NCBI GenBank assembly: GCA_964036195.1
Contig: OZ038454.1
Coordinates: 26,894,315-26,958,314 of the forward strand
DNA: 64,000 bases
Direction: 5' to 3'
Source: Sphaerolaimus hirsutus
Taxonomy: Eukaryota; Nematoda; Chromadorea; Monhysterida; Sphaerolaimidae
Shown: positions 45,201 to 56,211 of the stretch, piece after piece
Position numbering within the stretch: the stretch's first letter is position 1
Layout of the letters: every line of letters begins with the position of its first letter
The notes under the pieces: generated by a model
Seen by the model: the letters and a program-made list of their open reading frames with translations, nothing else
Database searches by the model: none
Told to the model about the DNA's origin: nothing
Position numbers and translations under genes: made by a program

Positions 45201-48200
45201 CACACGGAATTTAAACATCACTCAACCAACCACAAAAATAGAATCTGCAGGTTGTCCCAATCATTTTAAGTGTGGAATGATACAAATTAGCCCAGAAATG
45301 GTTGAGTTATTAAGCTTCAAACAGACTCATCCAGATTGCCAATTTTTTGCATTTTTATTGACCATCTTTTTATAGACCCCTCTTATCTTGGGCCTGGGGT
45401 ATTATTTGAGCAAACAAAAAAATTTCATAGTAGCCCCAGCATCAAACCCCAACATACTCAGACAGCATCAAAATTGGGCAAGGGACAAGAAACTGGGAAG
45501 CAAAAAAAATTGCGGTGGACCCACAGCCTACTGCTTCTCTAAAGTGTGAATAGTCCCAACTATTCTGCACGGTAGTGTAGTACAAGTAATAGCTGAAAAT
45601 AGGCAACAAACACATAAACAAGCGATTTTGGAGGTGAAAATCCATAAAAAGGTATGAAAAGTACCAATTTTGAGTGTAAGTTAGGGTAAAATTTCTTAAG
45701 TATAATATGAGTGATTTTCTCAGTGATTTTTTTTCGAATCTTAAAAATATATACCGTATTACCTCGAATTATCCCCCCCCTTGAATTAACCCCCCCCTCG
45801 AATAAACCCCCCCTCAAAATGGGCTGGGGAAATAATAAACCCCCCCCCCTCGAAATACCCCCCCTCCGGAATGATGCACATCATGTATGCAATGTACATG
45901 ATGTATTTATTACTACTTATTTGCATTGCAGCTACTCTTATACGCTCATTTGTGTACAGATGTACATCTATAGCCCCAATATAACCTATATTCTCACATT
46001 TATTACCGTTTTTGTGTAAGAAATAGCGTATTCTTTACTACAAATTCCACGAAATTTTCTGGCGAAATATTAAAACCCCCCCTCGAATTAACCCCCCCCT
46101 CGAATTAACCCCCCCTCAAATTTTGCTGGCGAAATAATAAACCCCCATGGGGGTATTTCGAGGTAATACGGTATATGAATATATCACCCAGAATTTGAAA
46201 AAAATATAAATACCGTATTTGCTTGAATAATCCCCCTGGGGGATTATTATTTCGCCAGACTTTTTTGAGGGGGGAACCATTCGAGGGAGGGAATTATTCG
46301 AGGGGGGAATTTTTCTTTCGTCAAAATGTTCAAGCATCGTTCTATCAAGTCATTTCACGAAATGTGCATTTTTAACACAAAAACGTGCCATTTTTGTGAA
46401 AATTTGGCACAACTGATTGACAAAATATCTTTAAGGGGGGATTATTCGAGGGGGGAATTATAATTTCCTCACTCTTCTTACAGGGGGGGGGGGATAATTC
46501 GAGGGGGGAATTATTCAAGGGGGGGAACTATTCAAGCAAATACGGTATATAAATATAAATCACGGGTTATTTATATTTATTGTGATTTTAGGAAATATAA
46601 ATCACGGGTTATTTTTTGAATGCTAGTACTAACGATGGCAAAAAAAGATTCGAAAATTCGAAAACATTTTCGAATTTTCGAATTTTTTCGGAATTTTCGA
46701 ATTTTTATTTCACCCCTGGAAAAAACACTTAAAAATCGATTTTTTTCTCAAAAAATTCGAAAATTCATAAATTCGAAAATTCGAAAATAATTTTCGAATT
46801 TTTCAAGGAATTCAAGGACACGAAACGCATTCTTACATTTAATGTGATAATTCAACGAAAAATTGATATGAGGTGCATCTGAAAAAAGTAATGTAAAGAA
46901 GAAAAAACTTCAAAAAAGCATTGAAATGGTGTCCTCGGCCGACCCGAGCATCCAGCATACTCTTGTTGAGAGTTACTTCTGCTAAAACAGACACCACTCA
47001 GTCAAAAAATTGGTATTGATTTGTTGTTGCTTAAGTTGTTGAACAGAGTACTGTCCGACAAGTCCATCAGTTGCCACCTCCAGTTCCAGATTCTGTAAAA
47101 TACCCTGTAGAATGTCAAATGACATGCAAAGTGTCAAAGTCATGGAAAATGACAAGGGGGGTATTTCAAGGGGGGGCTTATTATTTCGCCAGAATTTTTG
47201 GAATTCTAGTACTAGATTGTTGTCTGTAATGTACACAGATGTAGAAAAATGCAACAATAACTGCTATTGTTTTTAACGTGTGTTTTGCATTGTCCAAATC
47301 ACAAACCACAGTTTTGTCATGTATGTTCTCTGTACACTCAATTTGAGGGGGGTATTACGAGGGTGGGCGAATAAATTCATAGTGTCCATTTTGAGGGGGG
47401 TATTTCGAGACGAAGGTATTTTGGGTGAGGGGGGTATTTCGAGGAACTACGGTATACCAAATTACAGTGAAAATACCATATTTCCTCGAAATACCCACTC
47501 AAAGGTTTTATTTTTTCAGAGTGGACACTCAGACCTGGTGGTATTTTGAGGGGGAGGGGCTTATTCAAGGGGTGGTGAGGGGTATTTCAAACAAATTTGG
47601 TGAGTTTAAAAAGTGGCCCAAACATGAAAACAGCCCAAATACAGTTTTTAAAAGCTTCAATTTCAATATTTTTCCAAAAAATTAGAAAATTATTTGAAAA
47701 AATTTGAAAACTAGCCAAAAAAATTAGAAAATTGTTCAAAAAGATTCGAAAATTCGAAAATTCGAAAATTAAATTCGAAATTCGAAAATTAATTTGAGAA
47801 AAAATTCGAAAATTCGAAAATTCATTTTAGAAAAAACACTTAAAAATTTAAATACTTTTTTTCGGGGGGTTTGCCATCGTTAGCTAGTACAACTACACTA
47901 CTACGTATTCAGAATACATTTTACATGTATTTACTCGCTAAAACACGTTTCCAAAATTGTAACTTGCTGTGCGGGCAACGCGTTACAGGAAATGGGAAAT
48001 TTGCATCAGAACGCGTTTACGCTTTTCACATTCAACGCGTTTCCCCGGCGCAGCTCACGAGATCGCGATCGAAGCGTCTAATAACGGGGCAAGGTGAACT
48101 CGATGCGAGGCTGGAGACCACCGTGAATAAAATCCTGGCCGAAATGCGTCAACTGTTCCAGTTGAACGGCGGCCAGGTGTCGCATCGAAACGAACACGGC

Positions 48201-51200
48201 ATCGCGACCATGGCACACATGCAAAGTCTGACGCCGGTGCAGCACCCCTGGTGGCAGTCCCACACCCTGTAAAAGACCCGTAAAATGTCATGTGTAATGT
48301 AAATCACACAGTAAAGATACGTATCCAAATCTAATGCTCTAGTATCCAAATCTTACGTTTATGTTTGTAAGCAAATCTTGGATACAAAAACATATTTTTT
48401 GGATACTATAGAACACGATTTGGATACAAGTGACATTTTACAGGGTCTTTTACAGGGTGCGGGACCGCCTCCTGGCAAACTGTGCTGCGGCATCAGAGGC
48501 GCACCGTGGACGGCGTGCTGCGCAAGCTGCAGCTGCTCAGGGGCGACCGGCCCGCCGCCAAGAGGTCCTGGAAGGAGAACATGCGCAGGATCGACACCAT
48601 CAACAGAGCCGCCAGCACCGCCAGGCACCACGATGAAATGATGCAAAAATTTTTGTCCACTATTGAAACGTTGGTTCACGTTAAGGTTGAGATTTTAAAC
48701 GTTTTCAGTCCTGGACATCAGGTGCCGGTTTCAGACCCTGTAAAATACCTGTACTCGAAAAATACCTGTACGAGAGTACGGTAAATAGATATACTTCAAA
48801 AGTAAGTAATGTACTCACTTTTAAAAGTACACGCGTACAGGGAAAGTGTATTTTTTGTTGCTAAAATCACAATTTTTTGTTGCTAAAATAAGAAAATTTT
48901 GAAGAATCATATCATCATTCTAAATAAATACTAAATAATCACTAAAAACCGACATAGGTAATATAGGGTTATATTTATTATGTCTTCCAGCGTAAAACTC
49001 ACTGTCACATGTTAAAAGTAGTAGCATTTACGTTTTCCAGGTGAAAAGTACTCGCTATTACATTTTCTGGGAAAAAGTATTTTACGCACATTTACGCATG
49101 ATTATGAGTAAAAAAAGGTATTTTACAATTTATATACCGTATTTCCTCGAAATACCCCCCCCCCCCTCAAAATGGGCACTACGAATTTGTGCTCCGGGAA
49201 ATGCATAACAGACGTTCAAAACACTTACTGTGTTATGTTAGAACATCGTTTATACCATCTACCGTAAATCCTCGAATAAGTCCCCGGGGGAGTTATTTTT
49301 TCCTCAAAATTTTTTGAGGGGGGACTTATTCGAGGGGGGGATTTATTCGAGGGGGGGAGTTATTTCTACGTCGGAATATTGAGTAAAATACTTGATCAGT
49401 ATATCATCTGAATGGGGTTAATTAGGCTGCATAAACGTGTGAGCCAGAATAGAAATTCATGCAATAAAATCAATGCTAGTGTGCATAAACTGCAAAATAA
49501 TGAATGCTTTTAATGATCATATAAATACATACATACGTTTTTTATACGTGGACTTTGTTCCCACCCATAAAAGAGGGGGGAGTTATTCGAGGGGGGGAGT
49601 TTTTTTTCCTCAGTCAGTTTACAGGGAGGAGTTATTCGAGGGGGGGAGTTATTCGAGGGGGGACTTATTCGAGGATTTACGGTACATCCTTGTATAAGGC
49701 TGTAAAAACTTATAAATGGTGGTTATTGTTGCATTTTTTACGTTTTTCTCTCAAAATTTCCACTCTGAAAAAAATAAACCCCCTGTGGGTAATACGGTAT
49801 AGGAAATACGGTACTTTGTGGTGAGTAAAAGCTTACATTTACAAATACTTTAAAAAAAGTTCTATAATTCTAACAACTCTGGTGAAATGCCCTGGAAAAT
49901 GGCAGACGTACGTACGCACATTTTACTAGTAAATATTTGTGATTCACACTACTGGTTGGTGCCGAAACCAGAGATTGCCATTCTCAACAATAAGAAACCC
50001 ATAGCAATGCTATCAGGCAGCCGGCACTCAACGAGACAGAAAAGAATGCGGCTACAAAAACGGCTGTGAATATACTGAATGAAATCAAAGGTTCAGTCGA
50101 CTCCGTAGCAGAAAACCGTGCTGCTCGGGGGAGAAATGGCAAGACCGTGTATATCGCATCGCCCAGAATTTTGTCAGTAACTAGGGACGACTCAGATGCG
50201 ATCAAGGTGAGAAATGAGACTTTACTTCATTGATCTGGCACCATGTACTTTAGTTGTTTAAACGTATTTACATTTACTCGATAAATACGTATACTCGGAT
50301 ACTGTGTAAATACATTTACGTTTCCTCATGAAAAAATACCAGTACTCACTTACTCGTGTATTTTTTGAAAGTACACGCATACAAAAAAACGTATTTTAAG
50401 GGGACAGAAAATGTCATTTTGCCAGACAGAAAGTGACTATTATGGGACATTTTCCTATGAAATACTTATCAGGAGAGAAAAAACACACTTGTTTCTGAGT
50501 AAACATTGAAAAAACACACACTGGGTTTTACGTTATTTTTGTGAGAAAAATACTCACTTTTACGTTTTCTGTGAGAGGAATACCCATTTTTAAATTTTCC
50601 CTTGAAAAATACTCATTTTTACGTTTTATCTAGTAAAAAGTAAAACAAAGTACTTTACGTTTTCTGTGCTCAGGGGTGAGTATAATATAAATGCTTCACA
50701 TTTACGTTCAGTACTTTTCAGTACAGTACTTTTAACATGAAAATAAAAACTTTTAACATAAAAAGTTCAGTACTTTTAACAAATCTGCTGCGCACATGCA
50801 ATTTATTATTTCTATATTGACAGTGTGTCAACACTCTCAAGTGTAGTATTTATCACAAATGCATGCAACCATTTTAAAGTTATGTGAAAACGTGTATTTA
50901 TTTGCTATGTAGATCTGATTAGAATCTACTGAAAACTACAATGGTGTTGTGATTGCATTTTTTTAACAACAAGTCACTGGAACACTGGAACTTTAAGGAT
51001 TTAAGCAAAACAATGTAAAGTGACTAAAGTCAATGATAGGCATAGGAATTGACAATGTAATGGAATGGTGATGAGCAACGATGGAAAGAACACAGAAATT
51101 GAACACAGAAACTCATTGAGTTTCTGTGTTTTTGTTTTACACAGAAACACGGAAACTCACAAATTTCGAAAAACTCAAAACTCAAATGAGTTTTTTTTGG

Positions 51201-54200
51201 AGAACACATAAACACAGAAACACGGAAACACAGAAAAGTTTTTTGAGTTTTTTCAGCGAAGTGGTTGAATTCATAGACTAATTCAACAAGATAAGATATG
51301 CATGGATAGTATATGTAAATAATATGTACATAAATGTATTCATATTTTATAATGGAACAAAAAAGAAATTAAAGATGGCATGCACAATTGCACACATCCT
51401 GGTAGAATTGACAATTTAAGTTTCAACATGTTTCAGTATACCATTTTACCTCGAATTAACCCCCCTCAAAATGGAATGGCAAAATAATAAGCCCCTCCAA
51501 ATACCCCCCTCTGGGATGATGTACATGTATTATCCAATGTATATGGTGTATTTATTACTGCTAATTTGCATCTCAGCTACACATAGACTGTACTAGATTG
51601 TGCAACTATCTACACATTTATTTCAAATATATCCTGTTTGTACATTTATAACCTGTTTTGGGTATGTGAATGCCTACTATTTACCATGATTCTTATGAAA
51701 TTTTCTGACAAAATAATGACCCCCCCCCCTCAAATAAGCCCCCTGTCAAAATTTGCTGGTGAAATAATAAACCCCCGTTTCAAGGTAATACAGTAGTTGT
51801 AGTTAAAATCAATTCTGTAGCCTTCCATACAGTGCACATCCATTGAAGAATTTTGGAGTACTGCGTAAATTGTCATTTCTGGGCATTTTGTTGATGCTGG
51901 TGTTGTGATGTGGATGTCCTCATTGTGGACATTTTTATGGACTTTTTCGACACTTGAATGAATACACAGGTGTTATGTGGTGCTAAAACATGTGCAAAAC
52001 CAATATCTTATAAGAAAACCACTGTTTCCACATCGAAATGCCATAAATCATAATTTTTTGGAAAAACTCAAGTTTTTTGGGAAAAAACTCAAGTTTTTTA
52101 GTAAAAAACTCAAAAACTCGAGTTTTTACAAAAAACGCAGAAATAAAAACAGAGTTACTCAAGTTTTTTCCGAGAAAAAAACTCAAAACACAGGTATTCA
52201 TTTTTGAAAAACTCAAAACACAGAAAGTGTTTTTTTTTGGAGAACTTACCCATCGTTGGTGATGTGAACATTTTTAAAAGTGCCTAGAACTGCTTTAAAA
52301 GTATATGGTGCTTGGTAATTGGTGCTTCACAGGTGTTTACACTGTGAGGGTGTTCGAGGGCCAAAGGAAAATGACTGGTGCCTTTGCTGCTCGGTGCCAT
52401 TTAATGCTTTGTGCTAGCGGGTGGTTCAATGGAAAATTTAAAATTTGAAAACTATTTATTGAATTTTCAAAAATTTGAATACTGATGCCCGACAAGCTCT
52501 TTTTACAGATTGGCTCGCCCACCCTGCTGTCACTGATCGAGAACGAAAATGACCCGACGAGCATCCCCAAGCTGCTGTCCGTGCTGCCGGATGAGGACAG
52601 GGACCACTGGGTCGAGCTGATCGCTGAGGCCACTGGTGCCAATGATATGGTTTGTGAGGACGGCAAGCGCCTCCATGGCATGTAAACCACTTGGCATCTG
52701 GACCCATATGGCATCAATTTCTCCCCGCTTTCCGAACAGTTACTGCAGCAATATTTGCTCATTTTTTGTTTCTGCCATTCCATATGAAGGGTGTACTTCT
52801 AAAAGTACCAATCTACAAAAAATTGATTTTGAGATAATCGCAATTGAAAGTTTGCAGTATGCAATACCCATACATGGGTGTTAGGTATCGGAATTTTGGG
52901 TATGGGTATTTAGGGTATATTGTTGGGTATCCACATGCATGGGTATAATCTTCTATTAGGCCGGAATTAGAGCTCAGCGTCGATTCGACGTGAAATGATG
53001 ACGTGAAATGACGTCGTGAAATTAATTACACGAGTGTGGATCATGCTACGGGTCTACAATTTTCTAAGGATAATATATGAATCAATACCTTAATCGTGTC
53101 CAATACTGAGTGTTATCAGCCACAACTAGAGCGAATTGAAAAATTCAATTTTTATCATTTCACGTCATCATTTCACGTCGAATCGACGCTGAGCTCTAAT
53201 TCCCGCTTTATACATGTAACACTAGCTATATAAAATTTTGTAATAGTGATGCCATTAATTTACTGTAGATCATTTCTTTTAAAGGCACAATTAGGCAACA
53301 TTAAAGAAGATCGGTACTTTTAAAAGCACAAACTGTAGATCGGTACTTTATAAAAGCACAAATAGTAGCATTTCATGTACATTGGTACTTAAAAAAGCAC
53401 AATTTTGAAAAACAGATTTTCATGGCAGATTGGTACTTTTCAAAGTACAAACTGTACATCAGCACTTTTTTAAGCACAAATCTTTTCATTTGAGGTACAT
53501 TGGTACTTAAAAAGCACAATTTTGAAAAACAGATTTTCATGGCAGATTGGTACTTTTCAAAGTACAAACTGTATATCGGCACCTTTTGAAGCACAAATCT
53601 TTTCATTTGATGTACATCGGTACTTTAAAAAGAACAATTTTGAAAAAACAGATTTTTATTGCAGATCGGTACTTTTAAGTACAAACTGTACATCAGCACT
53701 TTTTGAAGCACAAAGCTTTTCATTTGATGTACATTGGTACTTTAAAAAGCACAATTTTGAAAAACAGATTTTTATAGTAGATTGGTACTTTTTAAAGTAC
53801 AAACTGTACCATATTTCTCCGTGTATACCACCCGCCCGGGTGTTATACAAAACCGGCACACTTTTTAGCAACCTTTTTTGAAAACTTTAGCATTTATTCT
53901 TTGGGAGGGGGGCGTTATACACGCATAAAAATCGAGTTCAAAAATGCTCTGCTTAGATTTTATGTGAAAGAGTCTTACATAGCGTGTAGCTCTTTAATTC
54001 AATGAAAAACGTGCCTGCCGTGGCGCGTTGTGCCTTCAGATATCATTTCTTTCAAATCAGGTTTTCTTTCAAATAGAGGGTAGTTTCATTACTGTGCTGC
54101 TTTATTTGTTGTATAGATTTTCAACTTTGGTAAATTTTTTGAACCTTGTATAATGCCCCAGGGCGCTATTAAGCTGTATAATGCCCAGAGCATTGTGCAT

Positions 54201-56153
54201 GGGGGGGCAGTTTACACAGAGAAATACGTACATCAGAACTTTTTGAAGCACAAATCTTTTCATTTGAGTGCTTCTAAAAGTACGGATCTACAACAAGATT
54301 CAAATAAGATTCTAATGTGTGCAAATAAAAGTACCGATCTACATGTAGATAAGTACTTTCAGAATTACCAAAGATCTAAGAGCGGTACTTTCAGAAGCAC
54401 AAATTATTTCTATGTAGATCGGTACTTTTACCCATACAAAAAAGCACAAAATGAGTTTGTGCTCAGAAAAGTGCCGATCTGACATCGATACTTTCAGAAG
54501 CACAAAAAATAATGTGCAGATCAGTACTTTTAAAAGAACAATTTTGGAAAAAGTGTGTAGATTGGTACTTCGTAAGATACAAAAGCTGAAAAAGCTTGTA
54601 GATCGGTACTTTTCAAATTTTGGTAATTGTATTCTGACATTTTTTGGCATTTTTCGACCCCCCATATCTCAAAATTTATTTTCACACCCCCAATTTTATT
54701 AATTTTTTTTAAGCGCTGTTCTATGGGGACCCTGAAAATGGTCCTAACTAAAATTTGAAAATTTGTAGATCGGTACTTTTAGAAGCACACCCTTCATATA
54801 GATCCATGTGAATACGTTTTTGAAGCTTTTTGTTATGCTTTTTTGTGCTTTTTGAACGAACAGATGAACGTCAAAATCCCGATATGTCCCGGTATATCCT
54901 ATTTACCCACGTTTATTACCGGTTTTGGGTATGAAAAAGCGTACTGTTTACTATGAATTTCCTGAAAATTTCTGATGAAATAATAAACCCCCCTCGAATA
55001 AGCCCCCCTCGAAATACCCCCCTCAAAATTTCCACCCTGAAAAAAAAACCCTGGGGGTATTTCGAGGAAATATGGTATATATCCAAAATGATGAACACAA
55101 TCTTATTTACAGATAAATGAGTTGCTGGATCACTATGATGCACAGCCAAAAAGCAAACAGGAATACCTGGCCAAAGCGAGGATGCAGGTGCTGGAGGAAT
55201 ATGTCAGGTTGAATGACAGGTAAATTGGGAGCACAGTTGGCAAAATCTCAGAAAAAAATAAAAATAAAATGGAAAATTGGAGAATAAAATAAAATAAATG
55301 AAACAAGAATAAAATTAAAATAAAATACAATTTTTATACAATTTTACTACAATTTCAGTAAAACGAATTTTACTAAAACCAATTCTGGTCACGAACTACA
55401 AAATAAAACAAAAATAAAATAGAAAATTGAGGAATAAAATGAAAATAAAATACAATTTTTGTAAAACAAATTTTATACAATTTGTATACAAATAATTTTT
55501 ATACAACCAACCGTGATTGGGAGCGTTTCATGGGTCCATTGACACGTCAACCAGAAGCCATCGTGCGCAGCTACGACGGGGAGCAGCAGAGGCAGCTGCA
55601 GTCGCAGGGCTACACCTTCAACAAACCCAGCCAGTACGAGATATTGCTCGGCGCCCAGCAGAACGGGGATGGGCTGTACAACGTTTCCAAGGTTGGGCAC
55701 TCCTAGTCTTGTTACTCTTACAAAAATGTGTAATTTGTGGCAAATGTTATCAAATATTATCCCAGAAATTATCTCAAAGATAGAATTACATTAAATATGT
55801 CTCAAAAACAGGAAAAACTTAAATAATAAATCTTATATATATAATAGGTTTGATACAAGTCAATTTTGGAATCAGGTTTGCAATCCTACACTCCCGTTTT
55901 CACTTTCGATACTTAATTGTGTTTCAAAATACCTACCAACATTTGACCGGCTCTGTTGAAAAACGAACATTCAAATCATCGTTGTTGAGTAATTTTCCAA
56001 TCAAATTCTCAAACTCAGGAAACATTTCATTGGAAAAAGTATGCTGACATGTCGCCCGATGAACTGAATATGGATTGGGAGAATGTTATTTATCACATTG
56101 CGGGAAGGGAGCACCCCGAGCAAACGCGGCATCACAGAGCCAGACGCGCCCCA
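39004..56153 (+). CDS. Gene B: tandem paralogue of gene A, exons 1-10 only in window
   Basis: Ten exons (39004-39242, 40601-40773, 41394-41518, 48054-48236, 48497-48685, 50021-50206, 52509-52649, 55113-55219, 55571-55691, 56019-56153) join to 533 codons with all phases compatible. Eight of the ten match gene A in length exactly; exons 1 and 2 differ by +9 and -15 nt. There is no premature stop or frameshift, so the visible part looks intact. The signal peptide (ending TAALA), RSRSKR and a second basic site (RARR) are kept. The LSP-repeat exons 11-12 are missing: a LINE begins at about 60118, about 35 bp before the position that matches the gene A exon 11 acceptor. Whether those exons exist beyond 64000 decides if this is a working gene or a truncated copy. 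Confidence 0.8.
39249..39431. repeat. 20-bp minisatellite in intron 1 of gene B
   Basis: About nine near-perfect copies of the 20-bp unit seen in gene A (ACCGCTGCGCAACTGTGTGC). The array is interrupted by a hAT-like element (39432-40384, TSD TGTGCCAG) and resumes, more diverged, at 40385-40600. Confidence 0.92.
39432..40384. mobile_element. hAT-like element, CAGAGTTG family, in gene B intron 1, TSD TGTGCCAG
   Basis: Exact TSD (39424-39431, 40385-40392). It splits the 20-bp minisatellite and carries a TA-target element (39450-39881). Confidence 0.9.
39450..39881. mobile_element. TA-target MITE within gene B intron 1
   Basis: CCGTATTTCCTCGAAATACC to TTAAAGGATATGG, TA flanks, nested in 39432-40384. 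Confidence 0.78.
40385..40600. repeat. Diverged remainder of the intron 1 minisatellite, gene B
   Basis: Degenerate GCGCAACTGTGTGCC units run up to the exon 2 acceptor. This is the same array as 39249-39431, split by a transposon. Confidence 0.8.
40601..40773 (+). CDS. Gene B exon 2
   Basis: The acceptor is CGCGCGCAG. The frame reads RVVDGCMRAADDNIKVAGC with a shorter proline-rich tail than gene A. The donor is ACCC/GTGCGT, phase 1. Confidence 0.75.
40987..41249. mobile_element. CWG-target TIR element, gene B intron 2
   Basis: CTG duplication, TIR GTGGCAATCCCAAGCCCTG. The host sequence after it (CTGAATAAATGTACCCGAAT) matches gene A. Confidence 0.75.
41394..41518 (+). CDS. Gene B exon 3
   Basis: The acceptor is ACTCACAG and the donor CAGCGG/GTAAGT. 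The length (125 nt) and phase are as in gene A. A hAT-like element (41552-42387) sits 33 nt downstream of the donor; gene A has the empty site. Confidence 0.82.
41552..42387. mobile_element. hAT-like element, TAGTGATG/GCGCC family, gene B intron 3, TSD ATTGTGAC
   Basis: Exact TSD (41544-41551, 42388-42395), opposite orientation to 35873-36754. The empty site survives in gene A (TTAGGTTGTCACAAAG near 14160), showing insertion after the gene duplication. Confidence 0.9.
42474..44385. mobile_element. Long foldback element with about 700-bp arms, gene B intron 3
   Basis: AAACACCTTCCCGGACAAGT at the left and its inverse at 44385. The arms pair across a centre near 43190, apart from the TA element 43834-44286 in the right arm. 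Same family as 36958-38115. Apparent ORFs near 43312-43691 and 42710-42944 mirror each other and are not genes. Confidence 0.85.
43834..44286. mobile_element. TA-target MITE nested in a foldback arm
   Basis: CCGTATTTCCTCGAAATACC to CGAGGAAATACGG. The other arm of the palindrome preserves the empty site (CTTTATATATACAAAG when reverse-complemented), directly showing duplication of TA. Confidence 0.88.
44561..44725. mobile_element. Fragment of TAGTGATG/GCGCC hAT-like element
   Basis: TAGTGATGGAAAAGCGCCAT and a GCGCC array are present, but no matching right terminus is found. Confidence 0.7.
45085..45500. repeat. Dispersed unique-looking repeat, copy 3, gene B intron 3
   Basis: Same order of blocks as copies 1 and 2, with the shared end AACCCCAACATACTCAGACA. 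More diverged. Confidence 0.7.
45754..46171. mobile_element. TA-target MITE, gene B intron 3
   Basis: CCGTATTACCTCGAATTATC to TTTCGAGGTAATACGG, TA flanks. Confidence 0.8.
46213..46545. mobile_element. TA-target MITE, CCGTATTTGCTTGAATAA subfamily
   Basis: CCGTATTTGCTTGAATAATC to CAAGCAAATACGG, TA flanks, inserted in a repeat with AAATATAAATCACGGGTTAT arms (46175-46625). Confidence 0.8.
46630..47882. mobile_element. hAT-like element, TAACGATGG family, gene B intron 3
   Basis: Exact TSD GCTAGTAC (46622-46629, 47883-47890). Arms of ATTCGAAAA repeats surround other repeats, including C/G-rich element fragments at about 47150-47600. Confidence 0.86.
48054..48236 (+). CDS. Gene B exon 4 (3' end uncertain)
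   Basis: The acceptor is CCGGCGCAG. It encodes LTRSRSKRLITGQGELD and then the same helical segment as gene A. The phase-0 donor CCG/GTGCAG is preferred: no alternative donor pairs in frame with an acceptor inside the downstream transposon in this copy. Confidence 0.72.
48251..48471. mobile_element. CWG-target TIR element in gene B intron 4 (same insertion)
   Basis: Same position, ends and CTG duplication (48248-48250 and 48472-48474) as in gene A, so the insertion predates the gene duplication. Removal again leaves an open frame. Confidence 0.8.
48497..48685 (+). CDS. Gene B exon 5
   Basis: The acceptor is GGCATCAG. It encodes RRTVDGVLRKLQLLRGDRP and ends LETLVHVK/GTTGAG in phase 0. It is 189 nt, as in gene A. 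Confidence 0.76.
49137..49811. mobile_element. TA-target MITE with a second subfamily nested inside, gene B intron 5
   Basis: The outer element runs CCGTATTTCCTCGAAATACC to GGAAATACGG. The inner element 49262-49682 has ends CCGTAAATCCTCGAATAAGT; the empty site (CATCTACATCCTTG) is known from other copies. Confidence 0.8.
50021..50206 (+). CDS. Gene B exon 6
   Basis: The acceptor is TCAGGCAG and the donor ATCAAG/GTGAGA; 186 nt in phase 0. It encodes PALNETEKNAATKTAVNILN and the shared RAARGRNGK stretch. Confidence 0.85.
51076..52258. mobile_element. hAT-like element, CAACGATGG family, gene B intron 6
   Basis: TSD GTGATGAG / GTGATGTG (one mismatch). Same arms as 12354-13519, and the same internal C/G-rich element in degraded form (about 51439-51791). 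Confidence 0.85.
52509..52649 (+). CDS. Gene B exon 7
   Basis: The acceptor is TTTTACAG and the donor GATATG/GTTTGT. It encodes IGSPTLLSLIENENDPTSIP and so on; 141 nt as in gene A. Confidence 0.87.
52970..53205. mobile_element. TIR element with GGAATTAGAGCTCAGCGTCG ends
   Basis: Inverted ends GGAATTAGAGCTCAGCGTCG with TGACGTGAAATGA subterminal repeats. An inverted, partly truncated copy lies at about 17640-17872 in gene A intron 7, ending a few bases before exon 8. Confidence 0.75.
53809..54228. mobile_element. TA-target MITE, CCATATTTCTCCGTGTATA subfamily
   Basis: CCATATTTCTCCGTGTATAC to ACACAGAGAAATACG with TA flanks, splitting the GATCGGTACTTTT array in gene B intron 7. Confidence 0.75.
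55113..55219 (+). CDS. Gene B exon 8
   Basis: The acceptor is ATTTACAG and the donor GACAG/GTAAAT, phase 2. Its protein is the same as gene A exon 8 (INELLDHYDAQPKSKQEYLA and onward). Confidence 0.86.
55232..55515. mobile_element. hAT-like element, CACAGTTGG ends, TSD ATTGGGAG, gene B intron 8
   Basis: Same family as 1171-2814 (terminal TTGGCAAAATCTCAG, internal AAAATAAAAT). The exact TSD is at 55224-55231 and 55516-55523. Gene A lacks it at this site. Confidence 0.87.
55571..55691 (+). CDS. Gene B exon 9
   Basis: The acceptor is GTGCGCAG and the donor AAG/GTTGGG. The protein matches gene A exon 9 residue for residue over most of its length. Without the transposon at 55232-55515 the preceding intron would be only about 60 nt. 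Confidence 0.78.
56019..56153 (+). CDS. Gene B exon 10 (last exon in window)
   Basis: The acceptor is AACTCAG and the donor CGCCCCA/GTGAGT. It encodes ETFHWKKYADMSPDELNMDW and ends HHRARRAP. RARR keeps the convertase-like basic site. The next two exons of the family are not present before the window edge. Confidence 0.84.
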
Positions 56154-56211
56154 GTGAGTTGAGTAAAGGCTCACTTTTCATTGATGGCGAGCATACTAAA
56201 TATTTAGAATT

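Larger units (their letters stand above)
52784..54796. repeat. GATCGGTACTTTT array with inverted ends, gene B intron 7
   Basis: Degenerate tandem units such as AGATCGGTACTTTTAAAAGC and GCACAAATCTTTTCATTTGA. The block is bounded by ATGAAGGGTGTACTTCTAAA and its inverse. A 236-bp element (52970-53205) and a TA MITE (53809-54228) are nested in it. Gene A has no matching array. Confidence 0.75.

Noticed and set aside
52784..54796. CRISPR-like array (regular GATCGGTACTTTT units)
   Set aside because: Units are degenerate, spacing irregular, and the genome is an animal's; a satellite-like repeat is the better explanation.
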